From Campylobacteraceae bacterium (lineage in GTDB: Bacteria > Campylobacterota > Campylobacteria > Campylobacterales > Arcobacteraceae): a DNA stretch of 33,250 nt. Of the stretch, positions 1 to 10,121 are shown in pieces; the first letter of the stretch is position 1, and each line of letters begins with the position of its first letter. Below the pieces are notes generated by a model, which made no database searches, had not been told where the DNA came from, and saw only the letters and a program-made list of their open reading frames with translations. The stretch covers positions 1 through 33,250 of the forward strand of contig JABSOL010000009.1 of assembly GCA_013215985.1 (NCBI GenBank), in the 5' to 3' direction. A program made the position numbers and the translations under genes.

Positions 1-245
1 ATGTTTCTCTGGTAATCTTCGCCTGTGATGATTGTTGTTGCATCAAGGTTTCCTCTGAAGGTAGAATGCGCATTCCACTGGTGGTAACATATGAAGATGT
101 GCATCTTGAGGCGAGGAAGTAATTCAATAAATTCATCAACAGCCTCCCCAAGTGTTGAAGTTGTTGGAAATAAGCTGTACTGCTTTTTCTTTCCCTTCTT
201 GTGCTTACTTTCGCTTGCTGCCTGCTGTCGATACTCCATTCTCCA
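1..245. other. Compositionally foreign block at left edge
   Basis: Bases 1-240 are about 42% G+C by my count, while the next 120 bases are about 23%. The switch is abrupt near 240-250. Two of the three minus-strand frames are open across the block, so the coding frame is not certain. The frame joined to the kinase contains a Lys-rich stretch and then LGEAVDEFIELL, HIFICYHQW and FRGNL. None of this belongs to a histidine kinase. It vaguely recalls uncharacterised transposon-like proteins of animals. It could be a mobile element, recombined foreign DNA or an assembly join. Confidence 0.6.
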
Positions 246-2675
246 AGTTGAATAACTAACTATATTATCCTTATTTTCTACTTCTATATTTACATTAATA
301 TTAACATTAATAGGCAGTATAATTGTAAAAGTAGCACCAATGTAATTTATACCTTCATATACATATTCTTTATTATTAACAAATATAATACCATCCATAT
401 GTTTTTTAATAATTTCTTCACTCATGTATAAACCAATACCTGTGCCTTCATTCTCTTCTTTAGTGGTGAAATAAGGTTCAAATACTCTATTAATGATATC
501 CTCATTTATTCCTCCAGCGTTATCAGATATTTTTATAATGATTTTATCTTTATCTTTTTTAGCACTTACAAAAATTAATTTTTTCTCAATTGAAGATGAT
601 AATAATTCATATTTTGCGTTATTTATTAAATTAATTAAAACTTGTACCAATTCATTTTCTAAAGTAAATAATTTAATTTCATCAATATCTTTAATAACTT
701 CAATATCATTTTTAATAAACTGAGAAGACATTATTCTAAGTGTTTTGTTAAATACACTTTTTAAATCAAATAATTCACATTGACTATTTGGTTTGAAAAA
801 GTCACCAAAGTCATCAATTACTTTTGACATATAAGATATTTGAAGAAATATATCATGCACATAAGAAGAAAAATCTTTTTTAGTAAATGCTTTATTTTCA
901 TAATTATCTCTTAGGAAATGAACTAATAAATTAATATTATTTAATGGTTGTCTCCATTGGTGTGCAATATTAGCAAGCATTTCACCCATTGAAGCTAATT
1001 TACTTTGCTGTGCCAAAATCTTATTTTTTCTAATGTTTTTATTAACTTCTTTATCTACTTTTTCTCTTAAATCTTTATTCATTGATACTTGTTCAATATT
1101 TTTTTGAACAATTTCTTTTTGAAGTTTTTTATTTTTATTAATTAAACTTATTAATATGTAGAAAATAAATATAAAAATAATAAGAACAATTATTAGAATT
1201 TCACTTATTAATTTATAATCAATATATTTTTCATATTGTGTTGTCATCCATTTATTTAATATATTTTTTGTAATGTGAGGATCAATACTTATTATTGTTT
1301 TATTAATAATATGAAATAAAATTTTATTACTTTTTAGAACTGCGACTGAAAAATCTCTTGTATTTTCTAGTTTTCCTGAAATTTTAAGTCTTATATATTT
1401 TGTTCTTTGTAATAACTTCCATGTTAAAGCGATAGAATCAAGGTGTCCAAATATCTCACTATTAAGGACTTTATTAAAACCATCATCAATACTTTTAACT
1501 TCCACAAATTCTATATTTGGATATATCACTTTTATTTTTTCTAATAAAGAATAACCTTTTTTAATACTTATTTTTACATTTTTCAATGAATATAAATCAT
1601 CTAAATATACAACAGTATTTTTTGTAGTTAGTACAAATGGAACTTTTAAATAAGGAAGTGTAAAATTAAATATTTTTTCTCTATTCACAGTTTTTGATAA
1701 TGAAGCAATAATATCACATTTATTAAGTTTAATATTATTTTTTAATTCTTTAATTGAGTTTGTTTTAACCAAAGAAAATTTAATTGATATTTTTTTTTCA
1801 ATCATTGAAATATAATCTGCCACAAAACCTATAAACTTACCATTTTCCAAATCACTATAAGGATAAGCATTTGATATAATACACATATTTATATTCTTTA
1901 TTGTTTTAAGATATTTAATTTCTTCTTTCGTAAAATCTAAATTTGTATGATTAGATTTGTATATAAATGAATTTATGTTATTCACTTTCTTTTTTTCATT
2001 TAAAAAAATTGCATTTTCTAGAATTTTAAAATTAATTTCACCTAATGGATCAAAATAAAGATATGACAATTTCTTTAATATCAAAGCTTCTTGAATTAAT
2101 AATTCTTTATTTAAATTTTGTTCATTATATTTGTTCAAAATTAATATAGAAGTTTCTTCAATATTAGAATAAGCATACTTCCAACCTCGTAGTGAAGCTT
2201 TTTTAAAGTTATCAACTAGTTGTTCATTAGATGCAATTAGATCTTTATTTGTAAATAAGTAATCACTATAAGTATTTATTCTATTTAGTTTTAATGATTT
2301 AAATAAATCACTTTCTTTTATATTTGTTATTTTAGATTTATCTAAAGAAAGATAAGAGTAAGGTGACGATTGGAATAAAGCATATAAAACAGAAATATTT
2401 TTGTTTCTATTTAACAATAAAGATTGGTTAGCTATTGAAAAATCAATCTCTTTATTTATAACTTTTTGAAGAAGATTTAAATCTTTTTCATAAGGGATAA
2501 TATCTACATCAAGTCCTACTGCTCTATAAAAACCTTTTTCTTTAGCAATATAATAACCTGCAAATTGAAATTGAGAATACCAAGATAATTGTAAAGTAAC
2601 TTTTTGAAGGTGGGCAAAAGAAGAAGTACTTAATATACATAACATGAAAATTGAAAATAAATATTTTGGAAACAA
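1..2675 (-). CDS. Sensor histidine kinase with two periplasmic binding domains (C-terminus beyond left edge)
   Basis: Membrane sensor kinase read from 2675 to the left edge with no stop, about 891 codons in the window. I chose TTG at 2675: it follows AAAGGG and gives a signal peptide ending SSFA near residue 21; ATG at 2645 is in frame but cuts that peptide short. Residues about 25-250 resemble NMT1/THI5-type binding proteins (LQLSW, FAGYYIAKEKGFY). Residues about 255-475 resemble SBP_bac_3. A membrane segment lies near 488-510, then a Lys/Glu-rich coiled coil. The H-box is IAHQWRQPL with His572, the N-box LINLINNAKYEL near 685, and the G-boxes DNAGGI and GTGIGL near 720-750. The kinase domain normally ends at FTIILPI, near residue 789. 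Here the frame continues about 100 residues into sequence of different composition. No response regulator is visible. The ligand is unknown; thiamine-precursor-like or amino-acid-like compounds are only family guesses. Confidence 0.85.
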   Translation of the reverse strand, partial: MFPKYLFSIFMLCILSTSSFAHLQKVTLQLSWYSQFQFAGYYIAKEKGFYRAVGLDVDIIPYEKDLNLLQKVINKEIDFSIANQSLLLNRNKNISVLYALFQSSPYSYLSLDKSKITNIKESDLFKSLKLNRINTYSDYLFTNKDLIASNEQLVDNFKKASLRGWKYAYSNIEETSILILNKYNEQNLNKELLIQEALILKKLSYLYFDPLGEINFKILENAIFLNEKKKVNNINSFIYKSNHTNLDFTKEEIKYLKTIKNINMCIISNAYPYSDLENGKFIGFVADYISMIEKKISIKFSLVKTNSIKELKNNIKLNKCDIIASLSKTVNREKIFNFTLPYLKVPFVLTTKNTVVYLDDLYSLKNVKISIKKGYSLLEKIKVIYPNIEFVEVKSIDDGFNKVLNSEIFGHLDSIALTWKLLQRTKYIRLKISGKLENTRDFSVAVLKSNKILFHIINKTIISIDPHITKNILNKWMTTQYEKYIDYKLISEILIIVLIIFIFIFYILISLINKNKKLQKEIVQKNIEQVSMNKDLREKVDKEVNKNIRKNKILAQQSKLASMGEMLANIAHQWRQPLNNINLLVHFLRDNYENKAFTKKDFSSYVHDIFLQISYMSKVIDDFGDFFKPNSQCELFDLKSVFNKTLRIMSSQFIKNDIEVIKDIDEIKLFTLENELVQVLINLINNAKYELLSSSIEKKLIFVSAKKDKDKIIIKISDNAGGINEDIINRVFEPYFTTKEENEGTGIGLYMSEEIIKKHMDGIIFVNNKEYVYEGINYIGATFTIILPINVNINVNIEVENKDNIVSYSTWRMEYRQQAASESKHKKGKKKQYSLFPTTSTLGEAVDEFIELLPRLKMHIFICYHQWNAHSTFRGNLDATTIITGEDYQRN

Positions 2676-2699
2676 AAAAACCCTTTAAATTAGTGTTTA

Positions 2700-2705
2700 A
2701 TTATA
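2700..2705 (-). promoter_or_regulatory. Putative -10 box of the histidine kinase gene
   Basis: The minus strand reads TTTTGGATATAATT, a perfect TATAAT preceded by T-rich sequence, as in campylobacterial housekeeping promoters. It lies about 25 bases before the TTG start at 2675, giving a short leader with AAAGGG. A 14-base palindrome (AAATACTAGTATTT, 2741-2754) sits just upstream, next to the purH stop, and could be an operator or a weak terminator stem. Confidence 0.5.
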
Positions 2706-2757
2706 TCCAAAATATTTCCTAAAAAGCACATATAATCAGCAAATACTAGTATTTATA

Positions 2758-4290
2758 CTAATGTAAAAAATGTCTTTTACCTGAAAAATATAAAGCCATA
2801 CCAAATTCATCAGCAGCCGCAATAATTTCTTCATCTCTAATTGAACCACCTGGTTCTATTACACATTTAACACCTGCTTCTTGTGCAGCGTCAATAGAGT
2901 CTCTAAAAGGAAAAAATGCTTCGCTAGCTAGAACTGATCCACTTACATCAATACCTAAGTCTTCTGCTTTTCTTAAAGCTGCTTTAGCAGCATCTACCCT
3001 TGAAGTCATACCCATACCAACTGCAACCATTGCAGAGTTTTTAACATAAACTACACAATTTGATTTAGTTAAAGAAGCTAATTTATAAGCAATTTCCATA
3101 TCTTTTATTTCTTGAGTACTGGCAGATCTTTTTGATTTCAATTCAGAATTTACTACTTCGTCATCTTCAACTTTATCAGCATCTTGATATACAAAACCAC
3201 CATCTAAAATTTTAAAATTAAATTCATCATTAGACATTTCTATTTTTTTTCTACCTTGTTTAAATAACTTAATTCTTTTTTTCTTATTTAACTCTACTTC
3301 AGCTTCTTCTGTAAAATCAGCTGCAAATACAACTTCTAAAAAGATTTCATTCATTTTAATAGCAAGGTCTAAATCAACTGTTCCATTTACTGCAACTACT
3401 CCACCAAAAGCAGAAATAGGATCACATTTTAAAGCTTCAACATAAGATTCTAATAAAGTATCTTTAATTGCAAATCCACAAGGATTGCCATGTTTTACAA
3501 TACATACAGCATTAGCTACTCCAAATGCTGATGCAATTTTACTAGCTCCTGTGATATCTCCCATATTATTAAAACTAGCTTCACCTTTTAAAGTGATGAA
3601 ATTCTTTGATAAGTGTTTATCAAATTCATATAAAGCACCTTTTTGATGTGGGTTTTCACCATATCTAGTATCAAATACTTTTTCACCTACAATAAATTGT
3701 TTAGCGCCCATTCCATTGTTAAATCTTTTATTCATATAATTTGCAATCATAGAATCATAAGCAGCTGTATGCTCATAAGCTTTAATCATTAAATCTCTTC
3801 TAAACTCTTGTGTATTAGTATTATTTTTTAAATTATTTAAAGCTAAATCATAATCAAGTACATCAGTTATAATAATCACGCTATCGTGATTTTTAGCAGC
3901 AGATCTAACCATAGCAGGTCCGCCTATATCAATATTTTCAATAATCTCCTCAAAATCATTTGTTTTTTCAATTGTAGCTTTAAAAGGATATAAATTAACA
4001 CATACTAAATCAATTGATTCAACACCTAATTCTTTAGCTTCTTTTAAATGTGATTCTTTATCTCGTCTAAATAAAATACCACCATGAATATATGGATTTA
4101 ATGTTTTAACTCTTCCTTCAAAACACTCAGGAAATTTTGTAACTTCATTTGCTTCAATAACAGATATTCCTGCATCTTGAAGTTTTTTATATGTTCCACC
4201 TGTAGATATAATTTCATAACCCAATGATACTAATTCTTTTGCAAAATTTTCAACACCACTTTTATCACTTACGCTAATTAATGCTCTCAT
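2758..4290 (-). CDS. purH: Bifunctional AICAR formyltransferase / IMP cyclohydrolase
   Basis: Catalyses the last two steps of de novo purine synthesis in the cytoplasm: formylation of AICAR by 10-formyl-THF, then ring closure to IMP. The N-terminal cyclohydrolase domain begins [10 protein letters not shown] and carries STGGT and the GRVKTLNP motif. The C-terminal transformylase domain has the Lys266-His267 pair within KHGNPCG and the DPISAFGG motif. The protein ends GKRHFLH, typical of the family, and 510 residues is a normal length. It lies downstream of purL on the same strand, but a strong terminator stands between them, so it probably has its own promoter in the A+T-rich gap at 4291-4342. 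The start ATG has an AGGA sequence about ten bases upstream. No key residue appears to be missing. Confidence 0.97.
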   Translation of the reverse strand: MRALISVSDKSGVENFAKELVSLGYEIISTGGTYKKLQDAGISVIEANEVTKFPECFEGRVKTLNPYIHGGILFRRDKESHLKEAKELGVESIDLVCVNLYPFKATIEKTNDFEEIIENIDIGGPAMVRSAAKNHDSVIIITDVLDYDLALNNLKNNTNTQEFRRDLMIKAYEHTAAYDSMIANYMNKRFNNGMGAKQFIVGEKVFDTRYGENPHQKGALYEFDKHLSKNFITLKGEASFNNMGDITGASKIASAFGVANAVCIVKHGNPCGFAIKDTLLESYVEALKCDPISAFGGVVAVNGTVDLDLAIKMNEIFLEVVFAADFTEEAEVELNKKKRIKLFKQGRKKIEMSNDEFNFKILDGGFVYQDADKVEDDEVVNSELKSKRSASTQEIKDMEIAYKLASLTKSNCVVYVKNSAMVAVGMGMTSRVDAAKAALRKAEDLGIDVSGSVLASEAFFPFRDSIDAAQEAGVKCVIEPGGSIRDEEIIAAADEFGMALYFSGKRHFLH

Positions 4291-4342
4291 TTAATATTAT
4301 CCTGTATTTTTAATATATATTTATAAGTATTTTTTGATTAAA

Positions 4343-4374
4343 AAAAAGCTAGACTCTTTTGAGCCTAGCTTTTT
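4343..4374 (-). terminator. Rho-independent terminator of purL
   Basis: Stem arms AAAAAGCTAG and CTAGCTTTTT are extended, after one A/C mismatch, by CTC/GAG around a four-base loop. On the minus strand the stem is followed by a run of T (the seven A at 4341-4347 on the plus strand). The hairpin overlaps the purL stop codon (4373-4375). Confidence 0.85.
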
Positions 4375-6586
4375 ATAAATCTTGTTCGATTACTCTTTGA
4401 AACTTATTAAAATAAGTATCAGAGACAACTTCAAGTGATATATTTATATCATTGATTTTTATATTATCACCTTTTACTTCACCTAAAATCATAGATGAAA
4501 TTCCCATCTCAGCACTTAGACTCATAAATTCATCAATTTTTGATTTATCAAGCTCTACAATTGCCCGTGATAAGGACTCAGAGAAAATATCTTTTGAATC
4601 ATCTAAAGAAATACTAGCCTCTACTCCTTTAGCACCAACAACTGACATTTTTGCTAAGGATATAGCAATTCCACCTAAGTTAACATCTTTTGCAGATTTT
4701 AAAAGTCCTAATTCATTAGCTTTAATTACAGTATTCCATAAAGCCAATTCTTTTTCAAAATTTACTTCAGGATGTATTCCTGCAATTTTTCCATACATTT
4801 TTTTCATATATAAAGATGCACCAAATTCAGATTTTGTATCACCTAATAAGATTAAAGTACTACCTTGTTCTTGTATACAAGAAGGTAAAATTTTATTAGC
4901 ATCTTCATTAATTCCAACAGTTGCAATTGAAGGTGTAGGAAATATTCCAACTCCATTTGTTTCATTATATAAAGAAACATTTCCCCCAATTACAGGAGTA
5001 TTTAGTGCTTTACAAGCAGATTTAATACCATCACAAGAAGCTGCAAATTGCCACATAACTTCAGGATTTTCAGGATTTCCAAAATTTAAACAATCAGTAA
5101 TTGCCTTAGGAACAGCACCTGTCATTGCTACATTTCTACCAGATTCCATAACAGCAGCAGCAGCTCCTAATTCTGGGTTAATATAACATAGTCTTGTATT
5201 ACAATCAGCAGACATAGTTAATGCTTTTCCTGTTTCTTTAATTCTAATACTTGAACCATCTAATGTTCCAGGACCTTTTAAAGTATTAGTTTGAACCATA
5301 GAATCATATTGTTTATAAACCCAAGATTTATCTACAATTTCCATATCACTAAACATATCTTCAAAAGCTTTTTGATTTGAAATATTTTTATCTAAAATAA
5401 TATTTTCAATTTCATTTAAATACTCAGGTTTTGAAGTTGGTCTATCTAAAATAGGAGCTTGTTCACTTAATTCTTGAATAGGAATCTCTGCACATAATTC
5501 GTCATGCCAAAATAATTCCATTTTACCAGTATTAGTAACTTCACCAATTACAGCTACATCTAATTCCCATTTTTCAAAGATTTCGATAATTTTATCTTCA
5601 CAACCTTTTTTAGCACAAATTAACATTCTCTCTTGTGATTCACTTAACATAAAGTCGTAAGGAGTCATTCCTTCTTCTCTTGAAGGAACTTTATCTAAAT
5701 GCATAATCATTCCAGAGCCAGATCGTCCAGCCATTTCAAATGATGAAGAAGTAAGACCTGCTGCTCCCATATCTTGAATACCAATAATATAATCTTCTTT
5801 AAATAATTCTAAACAAGCTTCTAATAATAATTTTTCTGTAAAAGGATCTCCAACTTGAACAGTTGGTCTCTTAGACTCATTATCTTCAGTAAAAGCAGCA
5901 GAACTCATAACAGCTCCACCTAAACCATCTCGTCCAGTCTTACTTCCTACATACATAACAGGATTTCCAAGACCTTCTGCAAGACCTAAAAATATCTCAT
6001 CTTTTTTTGCAAGTCCTATCGTAAATGCATTAACAAGATTGTTTCCAGCATAACACTCTTCAAATGTAGTCTCACCACCAATAGTAGGAACACCCATACA
6101 GTTACCATATCCACCAATACCAGATACAACACCACGTAATAAGAATCTATGTTTTTTAGCTGTTTCACTATTACCTTCAATAGAAGCAAATCTAATTGAA
6201 TTCATATTAGCAATTGGACGTGCTCCCATAGTAAATACATCTCTTAAAATTCCACCAACACCAGTAGCAGCCCCTTGATAAGGTTCTATAAATGAAGGAT
6301 GATTATGTGATTCCATTTTAAAAACAGCAGCATAACCATCACCAATATCAATTACTCCAGCATTTTCACCAGGACCTTGAATAACCCATGGTGCTTTAGT
6401 TGGAAAACCATTTAAATACTTTTTGCTTGACTTATATGAGCAGTGCTCAGACCACATAGCAGAGAAAATTCCAATTTCAACATAGTTGGGATCTCTTCCT
6501 AAAATCGCTTTAATGTTATCAAATTCTTCAAGTGTTAAAGAATGTGCTAACGCCACCTCTTGTAAATTCATCTCTTCTTTTTGCAT
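4373..6586 (-). CDS. purL: Phosphoribosylformylglycinamidine synthase, large subunit (PurL)
   Basis: Uses ATP and glutamine-derived ammonia to convert FGAR to FGAM in purine synthesis. Its 737 residues match the short PurL type, which works with separate PurS and PurQ subunits; neither is in this window. Near the N-terminus are the family motifs WSEHCSYK (residues 45-52) and ESHNHPS (92-98), followed by the ATP-binding stretch with TGVGG. The second half carries the AIR-synthase-like C-terminal domain with ADCNTRL and GGNVSLYNE. The ATG at 6586 is supported by AAGG about eight bases upstream and a TATAAT box at 6618-6623; the Met at residue 6 is a weaker alternative. It is divergent from the M23 peptidase gene and ends in its own terminator. 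Confidence 0.97.
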   Translation of the reverse strand: MQKEEMNLQEVALAHSLTLEEFDNIKAILGRDPNYVEIGIFSAMWSEHCSYKSSKKYLNGFPTKAPWVIQGPGENAGVIDIGDGYAAVFKMESHNHPSFIEPYQGAATGVGGILRDVFTMGARPIANMNSIRFASIEGNSETAKKHRFLLRGVVSGIGGYGNCMGVPTIGGETTFEECYAGNNLVNAFTIGLAKKDEIFLGLAEGLGNPVMYVGSKTGRDGLGGAVMSSAAFTEDNESKRPTVQVGDPFTEKLLLEACLELFKEDYIIGIQDMGAAGLTSSSFEMAGRSGSGMIMHLDKVPSREEGMTPYDFMLSESQERMLICAKKGCEDKIIEIFEKWELDVAVIGEVTNTGKMELFWHDELCAEIPIQELSEQAPILDRPTSKPEYLNEIENIILDKNISNQKAFEDMFSDMEIVDKSWVYKQYDSMVQTNTLKGPGTLDGSSIRIKETGKALTMSADCNTRLCYINPELGAAAAVMESGRNVAMTGAVPKAITDCLNFGNPENPEVMWQFAASCDGIKSACKALNTPVIGGNVSLYNETNGVGIFPTPSIATVGINEDANKILPSCIQEQGSTLILLGDTKSEFGASLYMKKMYGKIAGIHPEVNFEKELALWNTVIKANELGLLKSAKDVNLGGIAISLAKMSVVGAKGVEASISLDDSKDIFSESLSRAIVELDKSKIDEFMSLSAEMGISSMILGEVKGDNIKINDINISLEVVSDTYFNKFQRVIEQDL

Positions 6587-6617
6587 TTTCGACCTTAGTA
6601 TTTTATAAGATAAGGCG

Positions 6618-6623
6618 ATTATA
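6618..6623 (-). promoter_or_regulatory. Putative -10 box of purL
   Basis: The minus strand reads GATATAATCG, a perfect TATAAT 32 bases before the purL ATG, which leaves a leader of about 25 bases. I see no purine riboswitch or operator around it. Confidence 0.5.
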
Positions 6624-6742
6624 TCAAAGATAAATTTAAAAAATGTTTTAATTAATTAAAATATTATATATTGTTTCACTATAAATTATATATTTGTTCT
6701 AAAATGACTCATTGTGGAAATAATTTTTTAAATATTATTTGG

Positions 6743-6748
6743 TATAAT
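6743..6748 (+). promoter_or_regulatory. Putative -10 box of the M23 peptidase-mgtE operon
   Basis: TATAAT lies inside TTTGGTATAATATG, 30 bases before the TTG start at 6778, with the purine-rich AAAAAGAG between them. The T-rich sequence upstream fits campylobacterial promoters. Confidence 0.5.
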
Positions 6749-6777
6749 ATGTATTATTAAAATTAAAAAGAGTCAAT

Positions 6778-7947
6778 TTGAAATTATTATTAGTATTAAG
6801 CTTATTATTATCATCATTTTATGCAAATGAAGTGAAAACATTAGTCTGGCCTCAAGGTGAAAGTTTTTTAGTATTTTTGGAAAAAAACAATATTCCTAAA
6901 AAATTATATTTTGACAAAGACAACCAGGATAAGGAGTTCTTAGCTGAAATTAGAGCTGGAATTGAGTATACAGTTATGTATAATGAAGATAATGAAATTA
7001 AACAAGTTTTAATTCCTGTTTCTGAAGAATTACAAATTCATATTACAAAAGTTAAAAATGAATATTCTTTAAAGTTTTCACCTATATCATATCAAGAAGT
7101 TGAACAAACAATTGCTTTAAAAATTAAATATTCGCCTTATCAAGATATTTTAGATTCAACAAACAATAAATTATTAGCAAATGAATTTATAAGAGCTTAC
7201 CAAAAGAGTGTAAACTTTAGAGGTATTCAAAAAGGTGATAATTTAGTTTTAAAATATAAACAAAAAATTAGAGAAGGTAAATATTTTGGAACACCAGAAT
7301 TATTAGCTGCTTTAATTGAAGTTAATAAAAGACAATTCTTTATTTTTAAAAATGTTAATGATGGAAAATATTATAATGATAAAGCAAAAAGTTTAACATC
7401 ATACTTTTTCAAAATACCATTAAAGTATAGAAGAATTTCATCTAAATTTACAAAAAAAAGATGGCATCCTATATTAAAAAGATATAGAGCTCATTTAGGA
7501 GTAGATTTAGCAGCTCCAAGAGGAAGAAATATTTATGCATCAGCAGCTGGAAGAATTACTTTTAGAGGTAAAAAAGGTGGATATGGAAATGTTATTAAAA
7601 TCAAACATAAAAATGGATACTTAACTTTATATGCACATATGAAAGGTTTTAAATCTGGACTTAAAAGAGGATCACGTGTAAGCCAAGGTACTTTAATTGG
7701 ATATGTGGGAAGTACAGGAAGAAGTACAGGTCCCCACTTACACTTTGGATTATATAAAAACGGAAGACCTTTAAATCCTTTTAAAGTAGTTAGAATTACA
7801 AAAACAAAATTAAAAGGTAAGAATAAAAGAATATTTATGAAAAAAACAAAAATATTAGCAAAAGAACTTTTATCAACAGTATCTAAAAAAGATGTAAATA
7901 TTTTAAACTTAAAAAATATAGAAAAACATTCAATACTTTCTAATTAG
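6778..7947 (+). CDS. Periplasmic M23 (LytM) peptidoglycan peptidase, Csd3/Pgp3-like
   Basis: A zinc peptidase that trims or cleaves peptide cross-links of peptidoglycan in the periplasm. The start is TTG, which follows AAAGAG and gives a signal peptide ending SSFYA at residue 16. The C-terminal LytM domain has the zinc motif HLGVD (His239, Asp243) and HLHFG (His320, His322). The N-terminal half (about residues 20-220) matches what I recall of Csd3 of Helicobacter and Pgp3 of Campylobacter, where it acts as an inhibitory or spacer region. The 389 residues are close to those proteins in length. A basic tail of about 50 residues follows the peptidase domain. mgtE follows after eight bases, so the two are cotranscribed, though no functional link between them is obvious. 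Family assignment is firm; the shape-determining role is by analogy. Confidence 0.92.
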   Translation: MKLLLVLSLLLSSFYANEVKTLVWPQGESFLVFLEKNNIPKKLYFDKDNQDKEFLAEIRAGIEYTVMYNEDNEIKQVLIPVSEELQIHITKVKNEYSLKFSPISYQEVEQTIALKIKYSPYQDILDSTNNKLLANEFIRAYQKSVNFRGIQKGDNLVLKYKQKIREGKYFGTPELLAALIEVNKRQFFIFKNVNDGKYYNDKAKSLTSYFFKIPLKYRRISSKFTKKRWHPILKRYRAHLGVDLAAPRGRNIYASAAGRITFRGKKGGYGNVIKIKHKNGYLTLYAHMKGFKSGLKRGSRVSQGTLIGYVGSTGRSTGPHLHFGLYKNGRPLNPFKVVRITKTKLKGKNKRIFMKKTKILAKELLSTVSKKDVNILNLKNIEKHSILSN

Positions 7948-7955
7948 GAGAACTT

Positions 7956-9308
7956 ATGTTTAATGAAAATATAATAAGAGACCCAGAAGTTTTATTAAAT
8001 ACCTTTGAAGACTTACACCCTTCAGATATTGCGAACTCATTAAAAAAAATAGAAAATGATTCAAAAGAAGAATTTATTAGAGTTTTAAAATCTTTACCTG
8101 AAGATATTCTAGGTGAAGTTTTATTAGAACTTCCAGAGAATCTAAGAGAAAATGCTTATGAAGAATTATCTTCTAAGAAACTATCAGGTGCATTAGATGA
8201 ACTTGAATCAGATGATCAAACAGATATTATTCAAGAATTAGAAGAAATAAATCAAATAAAAGCAAAAGAGATCTTTGATGGTTTAGAAGAAGAAGATCAA
8301 GAAGAAATTAAATGGTTAAAACGATATGATGAAGATGAAGCTGGTTCGTATATGCAAACAGAACTATTTTCTGCAAATATTAAAGATACTATTGGTGAAT
8401 CTATATCATTTTTAAAAAAAGCAAAAGCTAATGATGAACTGGAAAATATTCATCAAGTTTTTATTATTAATGATGATAAAATATTATTAGCTTCTATACC
8501 TTTAGAAGATTTAATTATTTATGATTTTGATAAAACATATGAAGAAATTATAAAAACACATGAAGAAAACAAATTTAAAGCTTTTAAAGTAAATGATGAT
8601 GATCATATAGATGAAGTAGCTAAAGATTTTGAACAATATGATTTATCTGTTATTGCAGTAGTTGCTTATGGCGGAATGTTAATAGGAAGAATTACCGCAG
8701 ATGATATTTTAGATGTAATTGAAGATAATGCAACTGAACAAATGTACCAATTAGCTGGTGTTGATGAAGAATATGAACATGAAGACAGAATTTCTACTAC
8801 AGCTAAAAAAAGAGCTTCTTGGTTATTCTTAAATCTTTTTACAGCTATATTAGCTTCACTTGTAATTGGGTATTTTGAAGAAACAATTCAATCTTATGTA
8901 GCATTAGCTATATTGATGCCTATCGTAGCTTCTATGGGCGGAAATGCTGGAACGCAAACACTAACAGTAATGGTTAGACAAATGGCTCTAGGTGACATTG
9001 ATTTAGAGAATGCAAAAAATGCAATTAAAAAAGAAGTTTTAATATCTTTGTTTAATGGATTTTTATTCGCATCTATTATGGGTGTAATTGCATATTTATG
9101 GTTTAATATTCCATTATTAGGTTTAGTAATTGCAATATCTATGCTGATTAATCTTTTCTCTGCTGGCTTTTTTGGAGCATCAATTCCTTTATTATTAAAA
9201 AAATATGATATAGATCCAGCTGTAGGAAGTACAGTTTTATTAACAACTGTTACTGATATAGTAGGTTTTTTCTCATTCTTAATGTTAGCAAAAGTAATAC
9301 TTTTATAA
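7956..9308 (+). CDS. mgtE: Magnesium transporter MgtE
   Basis: An inner-membrane Mg2+ channel gated by cytoplasmic Mg2+. The order is typical: an acidic helical N-domain (residues about 10-130), two CBS domains (about 130-255), a connecting helix, then about five membrane segments from residue 280 to the end. The family signature GGNAGTQ lies at 328-334, inside the pore region. Length 450 is normal. Its Shine-Dalgarno AGGAG overlaps the TAG stop of the preceding peptidase gene, which points to one mRNA and possibly coupled translation. I see no Mg2+ riboswitch leader upstream. Confidence 0.95.
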   Translation: MFNENIIRDPEVLLNTFEDLHPSDIANSLKKIENDSKEEFIRVLKSLPEDILGEVLLELPENLRENAYEELSSKKLSGALDELESDDQTDIIQELEEINQIKAKEIFDGLEEEDQEEIKWLKRYDEDEAGSYMQTELFSANIKDTIGESISFLKKAKANDELENIHQVFIINDDKILLASIPLEDLIIYDFDKTYEEIIKTHEENKFKAFKVNDDDHIDEVAKDFEQYDLSVIAVVAYGGMLIGRITADDILDVIEDNATEQMYQLAGVDEEYEHEDRISTTAKKRASWLFLNLFTAILASLVIGYFEETIQSYVALAILMPIVASMGGNAGTQTLTVMVRQMALGDIDLENAKNAIKKEVLISLFNGFLFASIMGVIAYLWFNIPLLGLVIAISMLINLFSAGFFGASIPLLLKKYDIDPAVGSTVLLTTVTDIVGFFSFLMLAKVILL

Positions 9309-9320
9309 AAGTATTACTTT
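9291..9320. terminator. Bidirectional palindromic terminator between mgtE and the inositol operon
   Basis: A near-perfect inverted repeat with 14-base arms (AAAGTAATACTTTT and its complement) around AT. It covers the last codons and stop of mgtE. Genes converge here (mgtE plus, aldolase minus), so one hairpin can serve both. The stem is A+T-rich and the following T-tracts are weak. Confidence 0.6.
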
Positions 9321-9327
9321 ATAAAAA

Positions 9328-10113
9328 TTAATAAGAAGAACCTTCTTCTATTTTGCTATTTTTAAAACTTGATACAACTTCTGAAGCAGCTTTTATAATA
9401 AAATTTGCGTCAGAACCTACTGTTACAAAATCAAAACCTAAATTTTTCATTCTTAAAGCATATTCCACACTTGCATTATGAATACCTGCAAATTTATTAT
9501 GTTTTTTTGCGGTTTTTAATATATATTTTATTTTTTCAAGTACATATGGCTCTTCTTGATCAAATTTAGGCTCATATCCTAAATTAAAAGATAAATCAGC
9601 AGGACCTATATAAACAGCATCAATCCCATCAACACTTAAAATCTCATCTAAATTATCTAAGGCTTCTTTAGTTTCAATCATTGCTATAATTAATAAAGAT
9701 TCATTTGCTACTTTTGCATAATTACCTTCATAAACATACTTAGCTCTTATGGGACCAAAACTTCTTTTTCCAAAAGGAGGATAATATGAATATTCAACTA
9801 ATTTTTGGGCTTCTTTTTTATTATTTATCATTGGACAAATAATTCCATTAACACCTGCATCTAAAATCTTCATAATGTGAGCTGGATCTAACCAAGGAAC
9901 TCTTACCATTGTTACAGTATCTGTTGTATTAATAGCTCTTAGCATATCAACAGTTTTTAAATAATCATTAACACCATGTTGCATATCAATAGTAATTGAA
10001 TCAAAACCAGTATGCGCCATTATTTCTGCAGAAAAAGCTTCAGGAATAGACAACCAAGCATTTAAGCTTGTTTGTTTATTTGTCCATTTTTGTATTAATT
10101 TATGATTTTTCAT
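9328..10113 (-). CDS. HpcH/HpaI-family 2-oxo-acid aldolase
   Basis: A class II pyruvate aldolase that splits 4-hydroxy-2-oxo acids into pyruvate and an aldehyde. The metal and catalytic set is visible: DMQHG with His46, Arg71 in MVRVP, metal ligand Glu147 in MIET, and Asp173 in GPADLS. The usual DxEHG is DMQHG here, a variant I believe occurs in parts of the family. It has 261 residues, a normal length. It is the last gene of a ten-gene operon with iolD, iolE and iolG. HpaI itself cleaves 4-hydroxy-2-oxoheptanedioate to pyruvate plus succinate semialdehyde. In this context the one-carbon-shorter 4-hydroxy-2-oxoadipate, giving pyruvate plus malonate semialdehyde, is a plausible substrate. Macrophomate-synthase-like or 2-keto-3-deoxy-sugar-acid aldolase activity is the alternative. 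Confidence 0.9.
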   Translation of the reverse strand: MKNHKLIQKWTNKQTSLNAWLSIPEAFSAEIMAHTGFDSITIDMQHGVNDYLKTVDMLRAINTTDTVTMVRVPWLDPAHIMKILDAGVNGIICPMINNKKEAQKLVEYSYYPPFGKRSFGPIRAKYVYEGNYAKVANESLLIIAMIETKEALDNLDEILSVDGIDAVYIGPADLSFNLGYEPKFDQEEPYVLEKIKYILKTAKKHNKFAGIHNASVEYALRMKNLGFDFVTVGSDANFIIKAASEVVSSFKNSKIEEGSSY

Positions 10114-10121
10114 AATAAAAC

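Noticed and set aside
493-723. Short plus-strand frame of 76 codons
   Set aside because: It is antisense to the kinase ATP-binding domain, whose N- and G-box motifs are clear on the minus strand.
2741-2754. Palindrome AAATACTAGTATTT as a purH terminator
   Set aside because: The stem is short and has no loop or T-run; it could as well be an operator of the kinase gene, so it is mentioned only under that promoter.
4452-5186. Open frame of 244 codons on the plus strand
   Set aside because: It is antisense to the well-supported purL, has a biased Ser/Pro/Ile composition typical of a reverse-strand shadow, and no ribosome site or family motif.
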